A stretch of DNA of 64,000 nucleotides, from contig NZ_CP145904.1 of assembly GCF_036895565.1 (NCBI RefSeq), forward strand, positions 2,108,001-2,172,000, given 5' to 3'. Shown piece by piece: positions 17,272 to 25,240 of this stretch (its first letter is position 1; each line of letters starts with the position of its first letter). The DNA comes from Flavobacterium sp. KS-LB2 (GTDB taxonomy: Bacteria; Bacteroidota; Bacteroidia; Flavobacteriales; Flavobacteriaceae). The notes below the pieces were generated by a model. The model was not told the DNA's origin. It did not search any database and worked only from the letters and a program-made list of their open reading frames with translations. The position numbers and the translations under genes were made by a program.

Positions 17272-18159
17272 ATGAAAACAATAGCCGTAATCGGAGCAGG
17301 AACAATGGGGAACGGAATCGCTCATACCTTTGCACAAAGTGGTTTTACCGTAAAATTAATAGATGTTTCAGAGAAATCTTTAGATAAAGGAATGGCAACA
17401 ATAGCCGCTAATTTAGACCGAATGATTACAAAAGGGAGCATCACACAAGAAGACAAAGTTAAAACGATTACCAATATTATCACTTATACAGATATTAAAG
17501 ATGGTGTTGTAGGAGTTGATTTAGTAGTTGAAGCCGCAACTGAAAATGTTGAATTAAAACTGAATATCTTCAAGCAATTAAACGAAGCTTGTTCTCACAA
17601 TACAATTTTGGCAACTAATACTTCTTCGATTTCAATTACTCAAATTGGAGCTGTTGTGGCGCATCCAGAGCGTGTTATCGGAATGCACTTTATGAATCCG
17701 GTGCCAATTATGAAATTGGTAGAAATCATTCGTGGATACAACACTAGCGATGAAGTGACGAAAATTATCATGAATCTTTCTGAAAAATTAGGAAAAACAC
17801 CAGTTGAAGTAAACGATTATCCTGGTTTTGTTGCCAATAGAATTTTGATGCCAATGATCAATGAAGCTATCGAAACTTTATACAACAAAGTAGCTGGTGT
17901 TTATGAAATTGACACTGTTATGAAACTTGGAATGGGACACCCAATGGGACCTTTACAATTAGCTGATTTTATTGGTCTTGACGTATGTTTAGCTATTTTA
18001 AATGTAATGTACGACGGTTTCAAAAATCCAAAATATGCACCTTGTCCTTTATTAGTAAATATGGTTCGTGCCGGAAAAATGGGTGTGAAATCAGGTGAAG
18101 GTTTCTACGATTATTCAGAAAGCAAAAAAGCAGAGAAAATTTCTAAACAATTTATATAG
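17272..18159 (+). CDS. 3-hydroxybutyryl-CoA dehydrogenase
   Basis: A 295-residue NAD-dependent 3-hydroxyacyl-CoA dehydrogenase, interconverting 3-hydroxybutyryl-CoA and acetoacetyl-CoA. It has the Rossmann motif GAGTMG (8-13), LVVEAATENVELK, NTSSISITQIG, the catalytic histidine in GMHFMNPVPIMKLVE, and the C-terminal NDYPGFVANRILMPMINEA and GMGHPMGPLQLADFIGLD. Length matches HBD/PaaH. An upstream in-frame ATG at 17245 would add nine residues without homology, so I use the ATG at 17272. A strong terminator follows. Confidence 0.95.
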   Translation: MKTIAVIGAGTMGNGIAHTFAQSGFTVKLIDVSEKSLDKGMATIAANLDRMITKGSITQEDKVKTITNIITYTDIKDGVVGVDLVVEAATENVELKLNIFKQLNEACSHNTILATNTSSISITQIGAVVAHPERVIGMHFMNPVPIMKLVEIIRGYNTSDEVTKIIMNLSEKLGKTPVEVNDYPGFVANRILMPMINEAIETLYNKVAGVYEIDTVMKLGMGHPMGPLQLADFIGLDVCLAILNVMYDGFKNPKYAPCPLLVNMVRAGKMGVKSGEGFYDYSESKKAEKISKQFI

Positions 18160-18170
18160 TCATACTATTC

Positions 18171-18215
18171 AAAAGTCGAGAGTATAAAGTTAATCACTTT
18201 AAGCTCTCGACTTTT
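18171..18215 (+). terminator. Terminator after 3-hydroxybutyryl-CoA dehydrogenase
   Basis: Two-tier stem: AAAAGTCGAGAG (18171-18182) with CTCTCGACTTTT (18204-18215), enclosing AAAGT/ACTTT. It ends 22 bases before the next gene. Confidence 0.8.
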
Positions 18216-18237
18216 GCTTTTAACTTTTGAAATAATT

Positions 18238-19458
18238 ATGGCACAAATAGTTCCTTTCAAAGCAGTTCGTCCTACTCGAGATAAGGTCTGTCTGGTCACT
18301 TGTCGTTCCTATGAAGAATATGTAAATGCTGAATTAGCAGCGCAATTAGATTTCAATCCATTGTCTTTTTTGCATATTCTAAAACCTGCTTATACCAATC
18401 AAGAAAGCGTTTCATTTGAAAAAAGATACCGACAAGTACATCAAAAATATCAGGATTTTAAAAATGAAATTATCTTAGTAAAAGATAAAAAACCTGCTAT
18501 TTATATTCATAAAATTGTTACCAAAACGCATTCTTTTACAGGAATTATTGCAGGTACTAGCGTAGCAGACTATTGCAACAACATTATCAAAAAACATGAA
18601 GATATTATTGCTTTCAGAGTCCGATTACTCAAAGACTACATGAAATATGCTGCTTTCAACACGGAGCCGGTTTTGATGACCTATCCAGATAATAAAACAA
18701 TTGAAAACTGGATTTTTAACTGTACTCAAAAATTAGCTGATTTTGAATTTTCAACCACTAAAAAAGAAATTCATTACCTCTGGAAAATTGAAGATGCATT
18801 AGAAATTAATTGGCTACAAAACCTATTCGAGAAGACAGATAACCTATATATTGCTGATGGTCATCATCGAACTGAAGCTCTAAAACTATTATCAGAGGAA
18901 AATGATGACACAGAAAATATAGCCAAAGACCATATTCTGAGTTATTTAATTTCTGAAAACAATGTCAAAATTTACGAATTTAACAGATTAGTAAAAGATT
19001 TAAATGGCTATTCGAAACAAGACTTGATAAAAGAGCTAGAAAAAGATTTCATAATAGAGAATAAATTTCAACAACCTTTTCAACCCGCTGAAAAGCATCA
19101 ATTTGGGATGTACCTTGATCATGAGTTTTATAGCTTAATTTTACGAAAAGAAAATGAAGTTTTTAAAACAGCTTTGGAGAGTTTGGACACGCAAATTTTA
19201 TACAAGAAAGTACTGCTACCTATTCTAGCTATTGAAGATTTACGCAATGATGAACGAATAGAATACCTTTCAGGAAAACAATCTGTACTGGAAGTAAAAA
19301 ATAAAATTGATCAAGGAGAATTCGAAATTGGTTTTATATTATTTCCATCCAATATTGGAGAAATAAAAGCTTTGGCTGATGCCAATTTGATAATGCCACC
19401 AAAAAGCACCTATATCGAACCTAAGTTCCGAAGTGGACTAGTTATTTATGAGTTTTAG
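18238..19458 (+). CDS. DUF1015 family protein
   Basis: A 406-residue cytoplasmic protein of the DUF1015 family (Pfam PF06245). Typical segments are IVPFKAVRPTRDKVCLVTCRSYEEY, NPLSFLHILKP, the conserved IADGHHRTEALKLL and the C-terminal MPPKSTYIEPKFRSGLVIYEF. The HHR motif is invariant in the family and may bind a ligand, but the biochemical function is unknown; homologues are often found near serine biosynthesis genes. An in-frame TTG at 18214 lies within the preceding terminator, so the ATG at 18238 is used. Confidence 0.92.
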   Translation: MAQIVPFKAVRPTRDKVCLVTCRSYEEYVNAELAAQLDFNPLSFLHILKPAYTNQESVSFEKRYRQVHQKYQDFKNEIILVKDKKPAIYIHKIVTKTHSFTGIIAGTSVADYCNNIIKKHEDIIAFRVRLLKDYMKYAAFNTEPVLMTYPDNKTIENWIFNCTQKLADFEFSTTKKEIHYLWKIEDALEINWLQNLFEKTDNLYIADGHHRTEALKLLSEENDDTENIAKDHILSYLISENNVKIYEFNRLVKDLNGYSKQDLIKELEKDFIIENKFQQPFQPAEKHQFGMYLDHEFYSLILRKENEVFKTALESLDTQILYKKVLLPILAIEDLRNDERIEYLSGKQSVLEVKNKIDQGEFEIGFILFPSNIGEIKALADANLIMPPKSTYIEPKFRSGLVIYEF

Positions 19459-19486
19459 TTATAATTTAAAATTAAAAGATTAAAAA

Positions 19487-20140
19487 ATGTCTATAAAAAA
19501 TAATCTTACCCACATAAAAACTACTTTACCTGAACACGTAACATTAGTTGCAGTTTCAAAAACAAAACCTGTTTCGGATCTAATGGAGGCGTATGAAGCT
19601 GGCCAGCGCATTTTTGGTGAGAACAAAATTCAGGAAATGGCCGAAAAATGGGAGCAAATGCCCAAAGACATTCAATGGCACATGATAGGTCATGTTCAAA
19701 CGAATAAAGTCAAATTTATGGCACCATTTGTGAGCCTGATACATGGTGTGGATAGTTTGAAATTGCTTCAAGAAATTAACAAACAAGCTCAAAAAAACAA
19801 TAGAATTATAGATTGTTTATTACAAATATATATTGCAGAGGAAGAAACTAAATTTGGTCTAGACCAAGAAGAACTTGCTTCACTCCTATCGTCAAACGAA
19901 TTTAAGGAACTAAAAAATATTAGAATTGTAGGATTAATGGGAATGGCAACTTTTACCGATAATAAAGACCAAATTAAGAAAGAATTCCTGCATTTGAAAT
20001 CAATTTTTGATTCGTTTGCAATTCATAATCCACAATTCGCAACTCTTTCCATGGGAATGTCAGGTGATTATCAACTTGCAATTGAATGCGGAAGCACAAT
20101 GGTTCGAATTGGAAGTAGTATCTTTGGGGGAAGAAATTGA
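19487..20140 (+). CDS. YggS family pyridoxal-phosphate homeostasis protein
   Basis: A 217-residue PLP-binding protein of the YggS/PROSC family, with the fold of alanine racemase but no dimerisation domain. K25 in LVAVSKTKPVS holds PLP. Also seen are RIFGENKIQEMAEKWE, WHMIGHVQTNKVK, GLMGMATFTD and the C-terminal LSMGMSGDYQLAIECGSTMVRIGSSIFG. It buffers free PLP in the cytoplasm. It begins 28 bases after DUF1015. Confidence 0.95.
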   Translation: MSIKNNLTHIKTTLPEHVTLVAVSKTKPVSDLMEAYEAGQRIFGENKIQEMAEKWEQMPKDIQWHMIGHVQTNKVKFMAPFVSLIHGVDSLKLLQEINKQAQKNNRIIDCLLQIYIAEEETKFGLDQEELASLLSSNEFKELKNIRIVGLMGMATFTDNKDQIKKEFLHLKSIFDSFAIHNPQFATLSMGMSGDYQLAIECGSTMVRIGSSIFGGRN

Positions 20141-20241
20141 TTTTCGATTTTTGATAAACGTTTTTTGACCTGAGCGATAGCGAACTGGCAAAGTATTTCA
20201 GATGTTTCTTAACTTGAAACACTAAACATTAAACAAAAAAT

Positions 20242-21603
20242 TTGTACGCAATACTAGACATAGAAACCACTGGAGGACAATTCAACGAAGAGGGAATTAC
20301 TGAAATCGCCATCTATAAATTTGATGGACATGAAGTGGTGGATCAATTCATCAGTTTGGTAAATCCGGAAATTCCAATTCAGCCCTTTGTAGTGAAACTT
20401 ACAGGTATAAATAATGCTATGTTGCAATCTGCTCCAAAGTTTTTTGAAGTGGCGAAACGCATTATTGAAATGACAAATGACTGTATTATCGTAGCTCATA
20501 ATGCCTCATTTGACTATAGAATCCTTCGAACAGAGTTCAGACGATTAGGGTATGATTTTGAAGCCCGAACCATTTGTACAGTAGAATTATCAAAAAAATT
20601 ATTACCAGAGCAACCATCTCATAGCTTAGGAAAGCTCGTTCGTGCACTTGGAATACCAATGGCAGACCGCCACAGGGCGAGTGGTGATGCCTTGGCAACT
20701 GTCAAATTATTTAAAATTCTTTTAGAAAAAGATTTAGAGAAAGAAATTGTAAAAGATTTTATTAAACTGGAAATCGAAAAAGGAATTGCTCCAAAATTAC
20801 TGGATATTGTGGCTGGATTACCAGCAAAAACAGGTATTTATTACATTCACAATGAAAAAGGAAATCTAATTTATATTGGCAAAAGCCGAAACATAAAAAA
20901 ACGCATCAATCAGCATTTTACGGGAACTTCTGCTAAATGTAAGAAAATCCAAGCCGAAGTTTTCACCGTAACCTATGATGAAACCGGAAGTGAATTAATC
21001 GCTTTATTGAAAGAAAGTGAAGAAATAAAAATTAACAAACCTATCTATAACAGAGCACAACGAAAAAGTATTTTTCAATTGGCTTTGTATGCCGAGAAAG
21101 ATGAAAAAGGCTATCTCAACCTAAAATTGCAAAAAGCAGATGGCCGAAAAAAAGAAATCACCTCATTTACTTCCCTACAAGAAGGTAAAAATGCCCTGTT
21201 TCGAATAACTTCTCATTATAATTTGTGCCAAAAACTTACTGGATTATACGTCTCTAAAACAAACTGTTTTCAATATGCTATAAAAGAATGCGACGGCGCT
21301 TGTATTGGCGAAGTGTCTCCAGAAGAATACAATACGAGAGTACAAAATTTTATAGATAAAAACACTTTCGAAAATCAGAATATGGTACTGATTGACAAAG
21401 GAAGAACAATCAGTGAACGATCTGCGGTTTTAATAGAAAACGGAATCTATAAAGGCTATGCTTTCTATGATTTGAACTATCAAATCAACAATATTGAAAT
21501 CCTGAGAAACATCATTATTCCAATGCAAAATAACCGTGACACCAAAAATATTATTCAAGGACATATCCGAAAAAACAAAACGGTAAAGACCATAAAATTC
21601 TAA
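20242..21603 (+). CDS. DEDDh exonuclease / GIY-YIG endonuclease fusion
   Basis: A 453-residue nuclease. Residues 1-165 are a DnaQ-like DEDDh 3'-5' exonuclease: D6/E8 in LDIETTGG, D91 in HNASFDYRIL, H144 and D149 in HRASGDA. Residues 197-275 are a GIY-YIG domain (TGIYYIHNEKGNLIYIGKS, KESEEIKINKPIYN) like the N-terminus of UvrC and like E. coli Cho. The remainder resembles the middle of UvrC-like proteins (CFQYAIKECDGACIGE). A role in repair-patch incision or processing is inference. The start is TTG at 20242: the exonuclease fold begins at that codon. Confidence 0.9.
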   Translation: MYAILDIETTGGQFNEEGITEIAIYKFDGHEVVDQFISLVNPEIPIQPFVVKLTGINNAMLQSAPKFFEVAKRIIEMTNDCIIVAHNASFDYRILRTEFRRLGYDFEARTICTVELSKKLLPEQPSHSLGKLVRALGIPMADRHRASGDALATVKLFKILLEKDLEKEIVKDFIKLEIEKGIAPKLLDIVAGLPAKTGIYYIHNEKGNLIYIGKSRNIKKRINQHFTGTSAKCKKIQAEVFTVTYDETGSELIALLKESEEIKINKPIYNRAQRKSIFQLALYAEKDEKGYLNLKLQKADGRKKEITSFTSLQEGKNALFRITSHYNLCQKLTGLYVSKTNCFQYAIKECDGACIGEVSPEEYNTRVQNFIDKNTFENQNMVLIDKGRTISERSAVLIENGIYKGYAFYDLNYQINNIEILRNIIIPMQNNRDTKNIIQGHIRKNKTVKTIKF

Positions 21604-21627
21604 ACGCATGTCAATCCTAACATAAAT

Positions 21628-22458
21628 ATGCAAAGAATAAAGTCCAAATTTGATGCTTTCAGGCAAAAGACCAATATAGTAATTTACGGAACCAACACGG
21701 CTTCTGGTCGGTTATTTGATCTTGTACTTTTAGGTGTGATTCTAGTAAGTGTAGTAATTGTTATGCTCGAAACTGTCAAAGGTTTCGATATAAAATACCA
21801 CCAAGAACTTATTGTATTAGAATGGATTATCACCATTTTCTTTACTTTAGAATATATTCTTAGAATAATTTCCATCAAAAAACCATTGAAATACATCTTT
21901 AGTTTTTATGGAATAATCGATTTAATTGCAACATTACCCATGTATTTCTCGCTGTTTTTTGTTGGAACCAGCGTTTTAACCGTAGTCAGAGCACTGAGAT
22001 TGTTGCGACTATTCAAAATTTTGAAACACCCTAAATTCTCCAGCCAATCCACACACCTAAAAGAAGCATTAATAGCCAGCAAAGGAAAAATACTGATTTT
22101 CATTTATTTCATGCTCATCAGCAGCATAATAATAGGATCAGTCATGTACATTGTCGAAGGAAAAGAAGGCGGCTTCACTAGTATTCCTATCAGTATTTAT
22201 TGGACCATCGTTACATTAACAACGGTTGGGTACGGGGATATTTCGCCCATAACACCGCTGGGACAAGCCATCGCTTCGGTAGTAATGATTATGGGTTACG
22301 GTATAATTGCTGTTCCTACAGGAATCGTTTCGGCTGAATTTGCCAATAGCAATCGTAAAAAACCAAGAGAAGAGAGAATTAATCCGTGCTCAGTTTGTGG
22401 AACTGAAGGGCACGAATACAATGCCAAATACTGTTTCCATTGTGGAGCAGAACTATAA
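21628..22458 (+). CDS. Voltage-gated-like K+ channel with C-terminal zinc ribbon
   Basis: A 276-residue inner-membrane ion transporter (Pfam PF00520) with six predicted membrane segments. The fourth contains regularly spaced arginines (VVRALRLLRLFKILKH) like a voltage sensor. The pore has the selectivity signature TVGYGD. After the last helix a short cytoplasmic tail carries a CxxC...CxxC ribbon (CSVCGTEG, YCFHCGAEL), which may bind zinc. It probably conducts K+ and adjusts membrane potential. It starts 24 bases after the nuclease gene. Confidence 0.9.
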   Translation: MQRIKSKFDAFRQKTNIVIYGTNTASGRLFDLVLLGVILVSVVIVMLETVKGFDIKYHQELIVLEWIITIFFTLEYILRIISIKKPLKYIFSFYGIIDLIATLPMYFSLFFVGTSVLTVVRALRLLRLFKILKHPKFSSQSTHLKEALIASKGKILIFIYFMLISSIIIGSVMYIVEGKEGGFTSIPISIYWTIVTLTTVGYGDISPITPLGQAIASVVMIMGYGIIAVPTGIVSAEFANSNRKKPREERINPCSVCGTEGHEYNAKYCFHCGAEL

Positions 22459-22532
22459 TTTATTAATGTGAAGCAATTCCAGTTGTACACTGCAACTCCT
22501 CATTATTCCAGTTGTTTTTTTAAGGCATAAAA

Positions 22533-22612
22533 GGAGCTTTTTTCAGTCGCTCTTTTACACCAAGAAAAACTAACTACAATAACTGCGGGGTTTCCGTTTC
22601 CATCTGGGCTAA
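22533..22612 (-). repeat. Dispersed intergenic repeat, copy in reverse orientation (weak)
   Basis: Read on the minus strand, it begins TTTAGCCCAGATGGAAACGG and ends GAAAAAAGCTCC, resembling the TAGCCC...GGAAATAGCTCC ends of the copies at 24390 and 38241. The middle is diverged. It fills most of the gap before miaA. Confidence 0.5.
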
Positions 22613-22617
22613 AAAAT

Positions 22618-23544
22618 ATGAAATACTTAATCACTATCATCGGACCTACAGCTATTGGAAAAACTGCCTTGAGCATTGTCTTGGCTAATTACTTCAAATG
22701 TGATATTATTTCCTGCGATAGTCGCCAATTTTTCAAAGAAATGACTATCGGAACGGCAGTACCTAGCTCTTCAGAATTAGCTGCGGCCAACCACCATTTC
22801 ATCCAAAACAAATCCATATTCGAGAATTATACAGTTGGTGATTTCGAGAAAGAAGCGATTAAGAAACTGGAAGAATTATTTTTGACTAATGATTACGCCA
22901 TTTTAGTAGGCGGATCCGGATTGTATGTAGACGCAATTTTAAAGGGATTTGATGAATTTCCAGACATAAACTGCGCCATACGTGAGGAAGTCATGGCTAA
23001 TTATGAAAAATTAGGCATTGGATATTTGCAACAAAAACTCGAAGTTTTAGATCCTGATTATTATAAAACACTATCTATCGAAAATCCACAAACGCTGCAA
23101 AATCCACAACGCATGATGCGATTTGTAGAAGTTTGCATAGGAGCTGGAAAACCATATTCTTCGTTTTTAAACCAGAAAAAAAATAACAGAGACTTCACTG
23201 CTATTTTAGTAGGTCTAGAAGCCGACAGAAAAATCATTTATAACCGCATCAATCAGCGCGTTGATATTATGATGAATGAAGGACTTCTAGCGGAGGCAAA
23301 AACGTTATTTCCAAACAAAGAGCTGAATGCATTACAAACCGTAGGTTACAGAGAGTTATTCAATTATTTTGACCGAGAGATTACATTAGATTTCGCCATC
23401 GAAGAAATAAAGAAAAACACAAGACGATTTTCTAAACGCCAACTCACTTGGTTCAAAAGAAATGAAAACACCAAATGGTTTGATTTTGAAACTCCGTATG
23501 AAACAATTGTGAATTACATCAATTCAAAAAAAGTAAATCAATAA
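22618..23544 (+). CDS. miaA: tRNA dimethylallyltransferase
   Basis: A 308-residue enzyme adding a dimethylallyl group to N6 of A37 in tRNAs reading codons beginning with U. The P-loop GPTAIGKT is at 9-16. DSRQFFKEMTIGTA (the catalytic aspartate region), the second loop GGSGLYVDAI and the C-terminal LQTVGYRELFNYF and TRRFSKRQLTWFKR are all present. Full length. Cytoplasmic. The thioesterase gene follows 37 bases later. Confidence 0.96.
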   Translation: MKYLITIIGPTAIGKTALSIVLANYFKCDIISCDSRQFFKEMTIGTAVPSSSELAAANHHFIQNKSIFENYTVGDFEKEAIKKLEELFLTNDYAILVGGSGLYVDAILKGFDEFPDINCAIREEVMANYEKLGIGYLQQKLEVLDPDYYKTLSIENPQTLQNPQRMMRFVEVCIGAGKPYSSFLNQKKNNRDFTAILVGLEADRKIIYNRINQRVDIMMNEGLLAEAKTLFPNKELNALQTVGYRELFNYFDREITLDFAIEEIKKNTRRFSKRQLTWFKRNENTKWFDFETPYETIVNYINSKKVNQ

Positions 23545-23581
23545 GTTTCTAAAGTAAAATTCATAATTCATAATTATCTAT

Positions 23582-24322
23582 ATGCCAATTTCACATAACT
23601 TCACCTCTATTCTTAGCAAAGACTGGGAAATCAATTTTACACAATGCGCACCAAATGGCTATTTAAAGTACACGGATTTGTGCAATATTTTACAATTAAC
23701 TGCTGCTGCACATTCAGAAGTTGGTGGAATCAGTTTTACAGATATGCAGGAATTTGACCAAGCTTGGGTTTTGAGTCGGATGCGTGTTGAAATCTCTAGA
23801 TTACCAAAATGGGGAGATACTGTAACCGTAAAAACATGGATCAATTCCTTAGAAAACTCCCGTTCCGTGCGAGCACTTGAAATGCATGTCAATGGAGAGA
23901 AAATTGTGGGTTCTGAGACTTTTTGGGCGGTATTCAACACTAAAAAACGTAGGCCAGAAGGATTGGCTTTACCGTTTGAACATTTTGAATTGTATCCTGA
24001 AAAAAGAGCTACTCTTGAAGGTTTTTCTAAAATTAACTTCAATCAAGAGAAAGAAATTGTTTTTGAAAAAAAGGTATTTCTATCAGATTTAGACATTGTA
24101 AATCATGTCAATAATGTCAAATATCTGGAATGGTGTTTGGATTTAGTAGATCCAAAATTAATTCTCAATCAAAAAATTGACAGTTTAGAAATGAATTTCT
24201 TAAAGGAATTATCACTCAACGATACCGTCATTATTCATGAAAGTATTACGGATAGTGAAACTGTTTTTAGTATTACAAAAGAAGATAAAACAAGTTTTGC
24301 TTTACAGTTGAATTGGCGATAA
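23582..24322 (+). CDS. Acyl-ACP thioesterase
   Basis: A 246-residue double hot-dog-fold protein of the FatA/FatB family (Pfam PF01643). The N-terminal half has the helix-sheet pattern with WVLSRMRVEISRLPKWGDTVTVKTW; the second half holds the catalytic-type segment DIVNHVNNVKYLEWCLD. It releases free fatty acids from acyl carrier protein. Bacteroidota commonly have one such gene. Cytoplasmic. Convergent with the response-regulator gene and separated from it by a dispersed repeat and a terminator. Confidence 0.9.
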   Translation: MPISHNFTSILSKDWEINFTQCAPNGYLKYTDLCNILQLTAAAHSEVGGISFTDMQEFDQAWVLSRMRVEISRLPKWGDTVTVKTWINSLENSRSVRALEMHVNGEKIVGSETFWAVFNTKKRRPEGLALPFEHFELYPEKRATLEGFSKINFNQEKEIVFEKKVFLSDLDIVNHVNNVKYLEWCLDLVDPKLILNQKIDSLEMNFLKELSLNDTVIIHESITDSETVFSITKEDKTSFALQLNWR

Positions 24323-24389
24323 CTCCAACTCAATTAAACTTTAGTCTAAATTTTCTGGTATTATATAAAATTTCTTTATTCTACGAAAT

Positions 24390-24485
24390 CCTAGCCCTAA
24401 TAGCAGTAAAAATCCTTTTTTCTCGTTTCTTTAACGAGGAAAAAGATTGTAACCTCCCGAAGCATCGGGAGCAGGAAATAGCTCT
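24390..24485 (+). repeat. Dispersed intergenic repeat, copy A
   Basis: 96 bases from CCTAGCCCTAATAGCAG to GCAGGAAATAGCTC. It shares AATCCTTTTT, AAAAAGATTGTAAC and GGAAATAGCTC with the copy at 38241. Between the shared blocks are two copy-specific hairpins: CTCGTT/AACGAG (24422-24427, 24433-24438) and CTCCCGA/TCGGGAG. The conserved frame with exchangeable hairpins defines the family. Confidence 0.75.
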
Positions 24486-24490
24486 AAAAA

Positions 24491-24512
24491 AAGCCTCAAT
24501 TTCTTGAGGCTT
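24491..24512 (-). terminator. Terminator of the two-component operon
   Basis: AAGCCTCAA (24491-24499) pairs with TTGAGGCTT (24504-24512). On the minus strand it is followed by a T-run, so it ends transcription from the response-regulator gene. It abuts dispersed repeat copy A. Confidence 0.85.
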
Positions 24513-24520
24513 ATATAAAT

Positions 24521-25237
24521 TTATTCTGCTGCTTTATTCTTAACAACTAATCTGAATCCTTCTCCGTGGATGTTCAAAATTTCCACATCTTCATCAAGTT
24601 TCAAATACTTTCTCAACTTTGCGATGTACACATCCATACTTCTAGACGTAAAATAGTTGTCATCTCTCCAGATTTTTGTCAATGCTAATTCTCTTGGCAT
24701 TAAATCATTTTCATGAAGTATCAACATTTTCAATAATTCATTCTCTTTTGGAGATAATTTTATTGGTTCTTCATTCTTAAATGTTAAAAAACGAAGTTTT
24801 GAGTTCAAATGAAATTTACCAATATTAAATTCAAATTGCACTTGTTCCGTTTTAGTATCAGATGATTTTCTTTGAATTATTGCTTTGATTTTCATCAACA
24901 ATACTTCTGAATCAAATGGTTTATTCAAGTAATCATCAGCACCTGCTTTATATCCCTTCAACACATCTTCTTTCATAGATTTTGCTGTCAAAAATATAAT
25001 TGGCACTTCATTATTTTTCTCTCTGATTTCTTTTGCCAAGGTATATCCATCTTTGTAAGGCATCATTACATCCAGAATACATAAATCGTAAGTATCCTTT
25101 TTGAATTTTTCGAAACCTTCCATTCCATTTTTGGCCAAAGTGACGTCAAAATCATTTAACATCAAATAATCTTTTAAAACTGCTCCAAAATTAAGATCGT
25201 CTTCAACTAAAAGTATTTTTTTATTTACATTTTCCAT
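24521..25237 (-). CDS. OmpR-family response regulator
   Basis: A 238-residue regulator: receiver domain (1-120) with acidic pocket EDD at 12-14, phospho-acceptor D56 in CILDVMMP, and the conserved FLTAKS and KPFDSE; then a winged-helix DNA-binding domain (about 140-232) with LSPKENELLKMLILHEN and RSMDVYIAKLRKYLK. It pairs with the histidine kinase gene upstream, 3 bases apart. It resembles the RprY-type regulators of Bacteroidota. The signal and regulon are unknown. Confidence 0.94.
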   Translation of the reverse strand: MENVNKKILLVEDDLNFGAVLKDYLMLNDFDVTLAKNGMEGFEKFKKDTYDLCILDVMMPYKDGYTLAKEIREKNNEVPIIFLTAKSMKEDVLKGYKAGADDYLNKPFDSEVLLMKIKAIIQRKSSDTKTEQVQFEFNIGKFHLNSKLRFLTFKNEEPIKLSPKENELLKMLILHENDLMPRELALTKIWRDDNYFTSRSMDVYIAKLRKYLKLDEDVEILNIHGEGFRLVVKNKAAE

Positions 25238-25240
25238 ATT

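Noticed and set aside
18214..18237. Upstream start for the DUF1015 protein
   Set aside because: The TTG lies within the terminator of the preceding gene and the conserved N-terminus begins at the ATG at 18238.
23659..24042. 127-codon open frame antisense to the acyl-ACP thioesterase
   Set aside because: No family resemblance, and the sense gene is complete and conserved.
24491..24512. Hairpin as part of the dispersed repeat
   Set aside because: It lies outside the conserved right end of the repeat, is absent from the other copies, and fits a terminator for the minus-strand operon.
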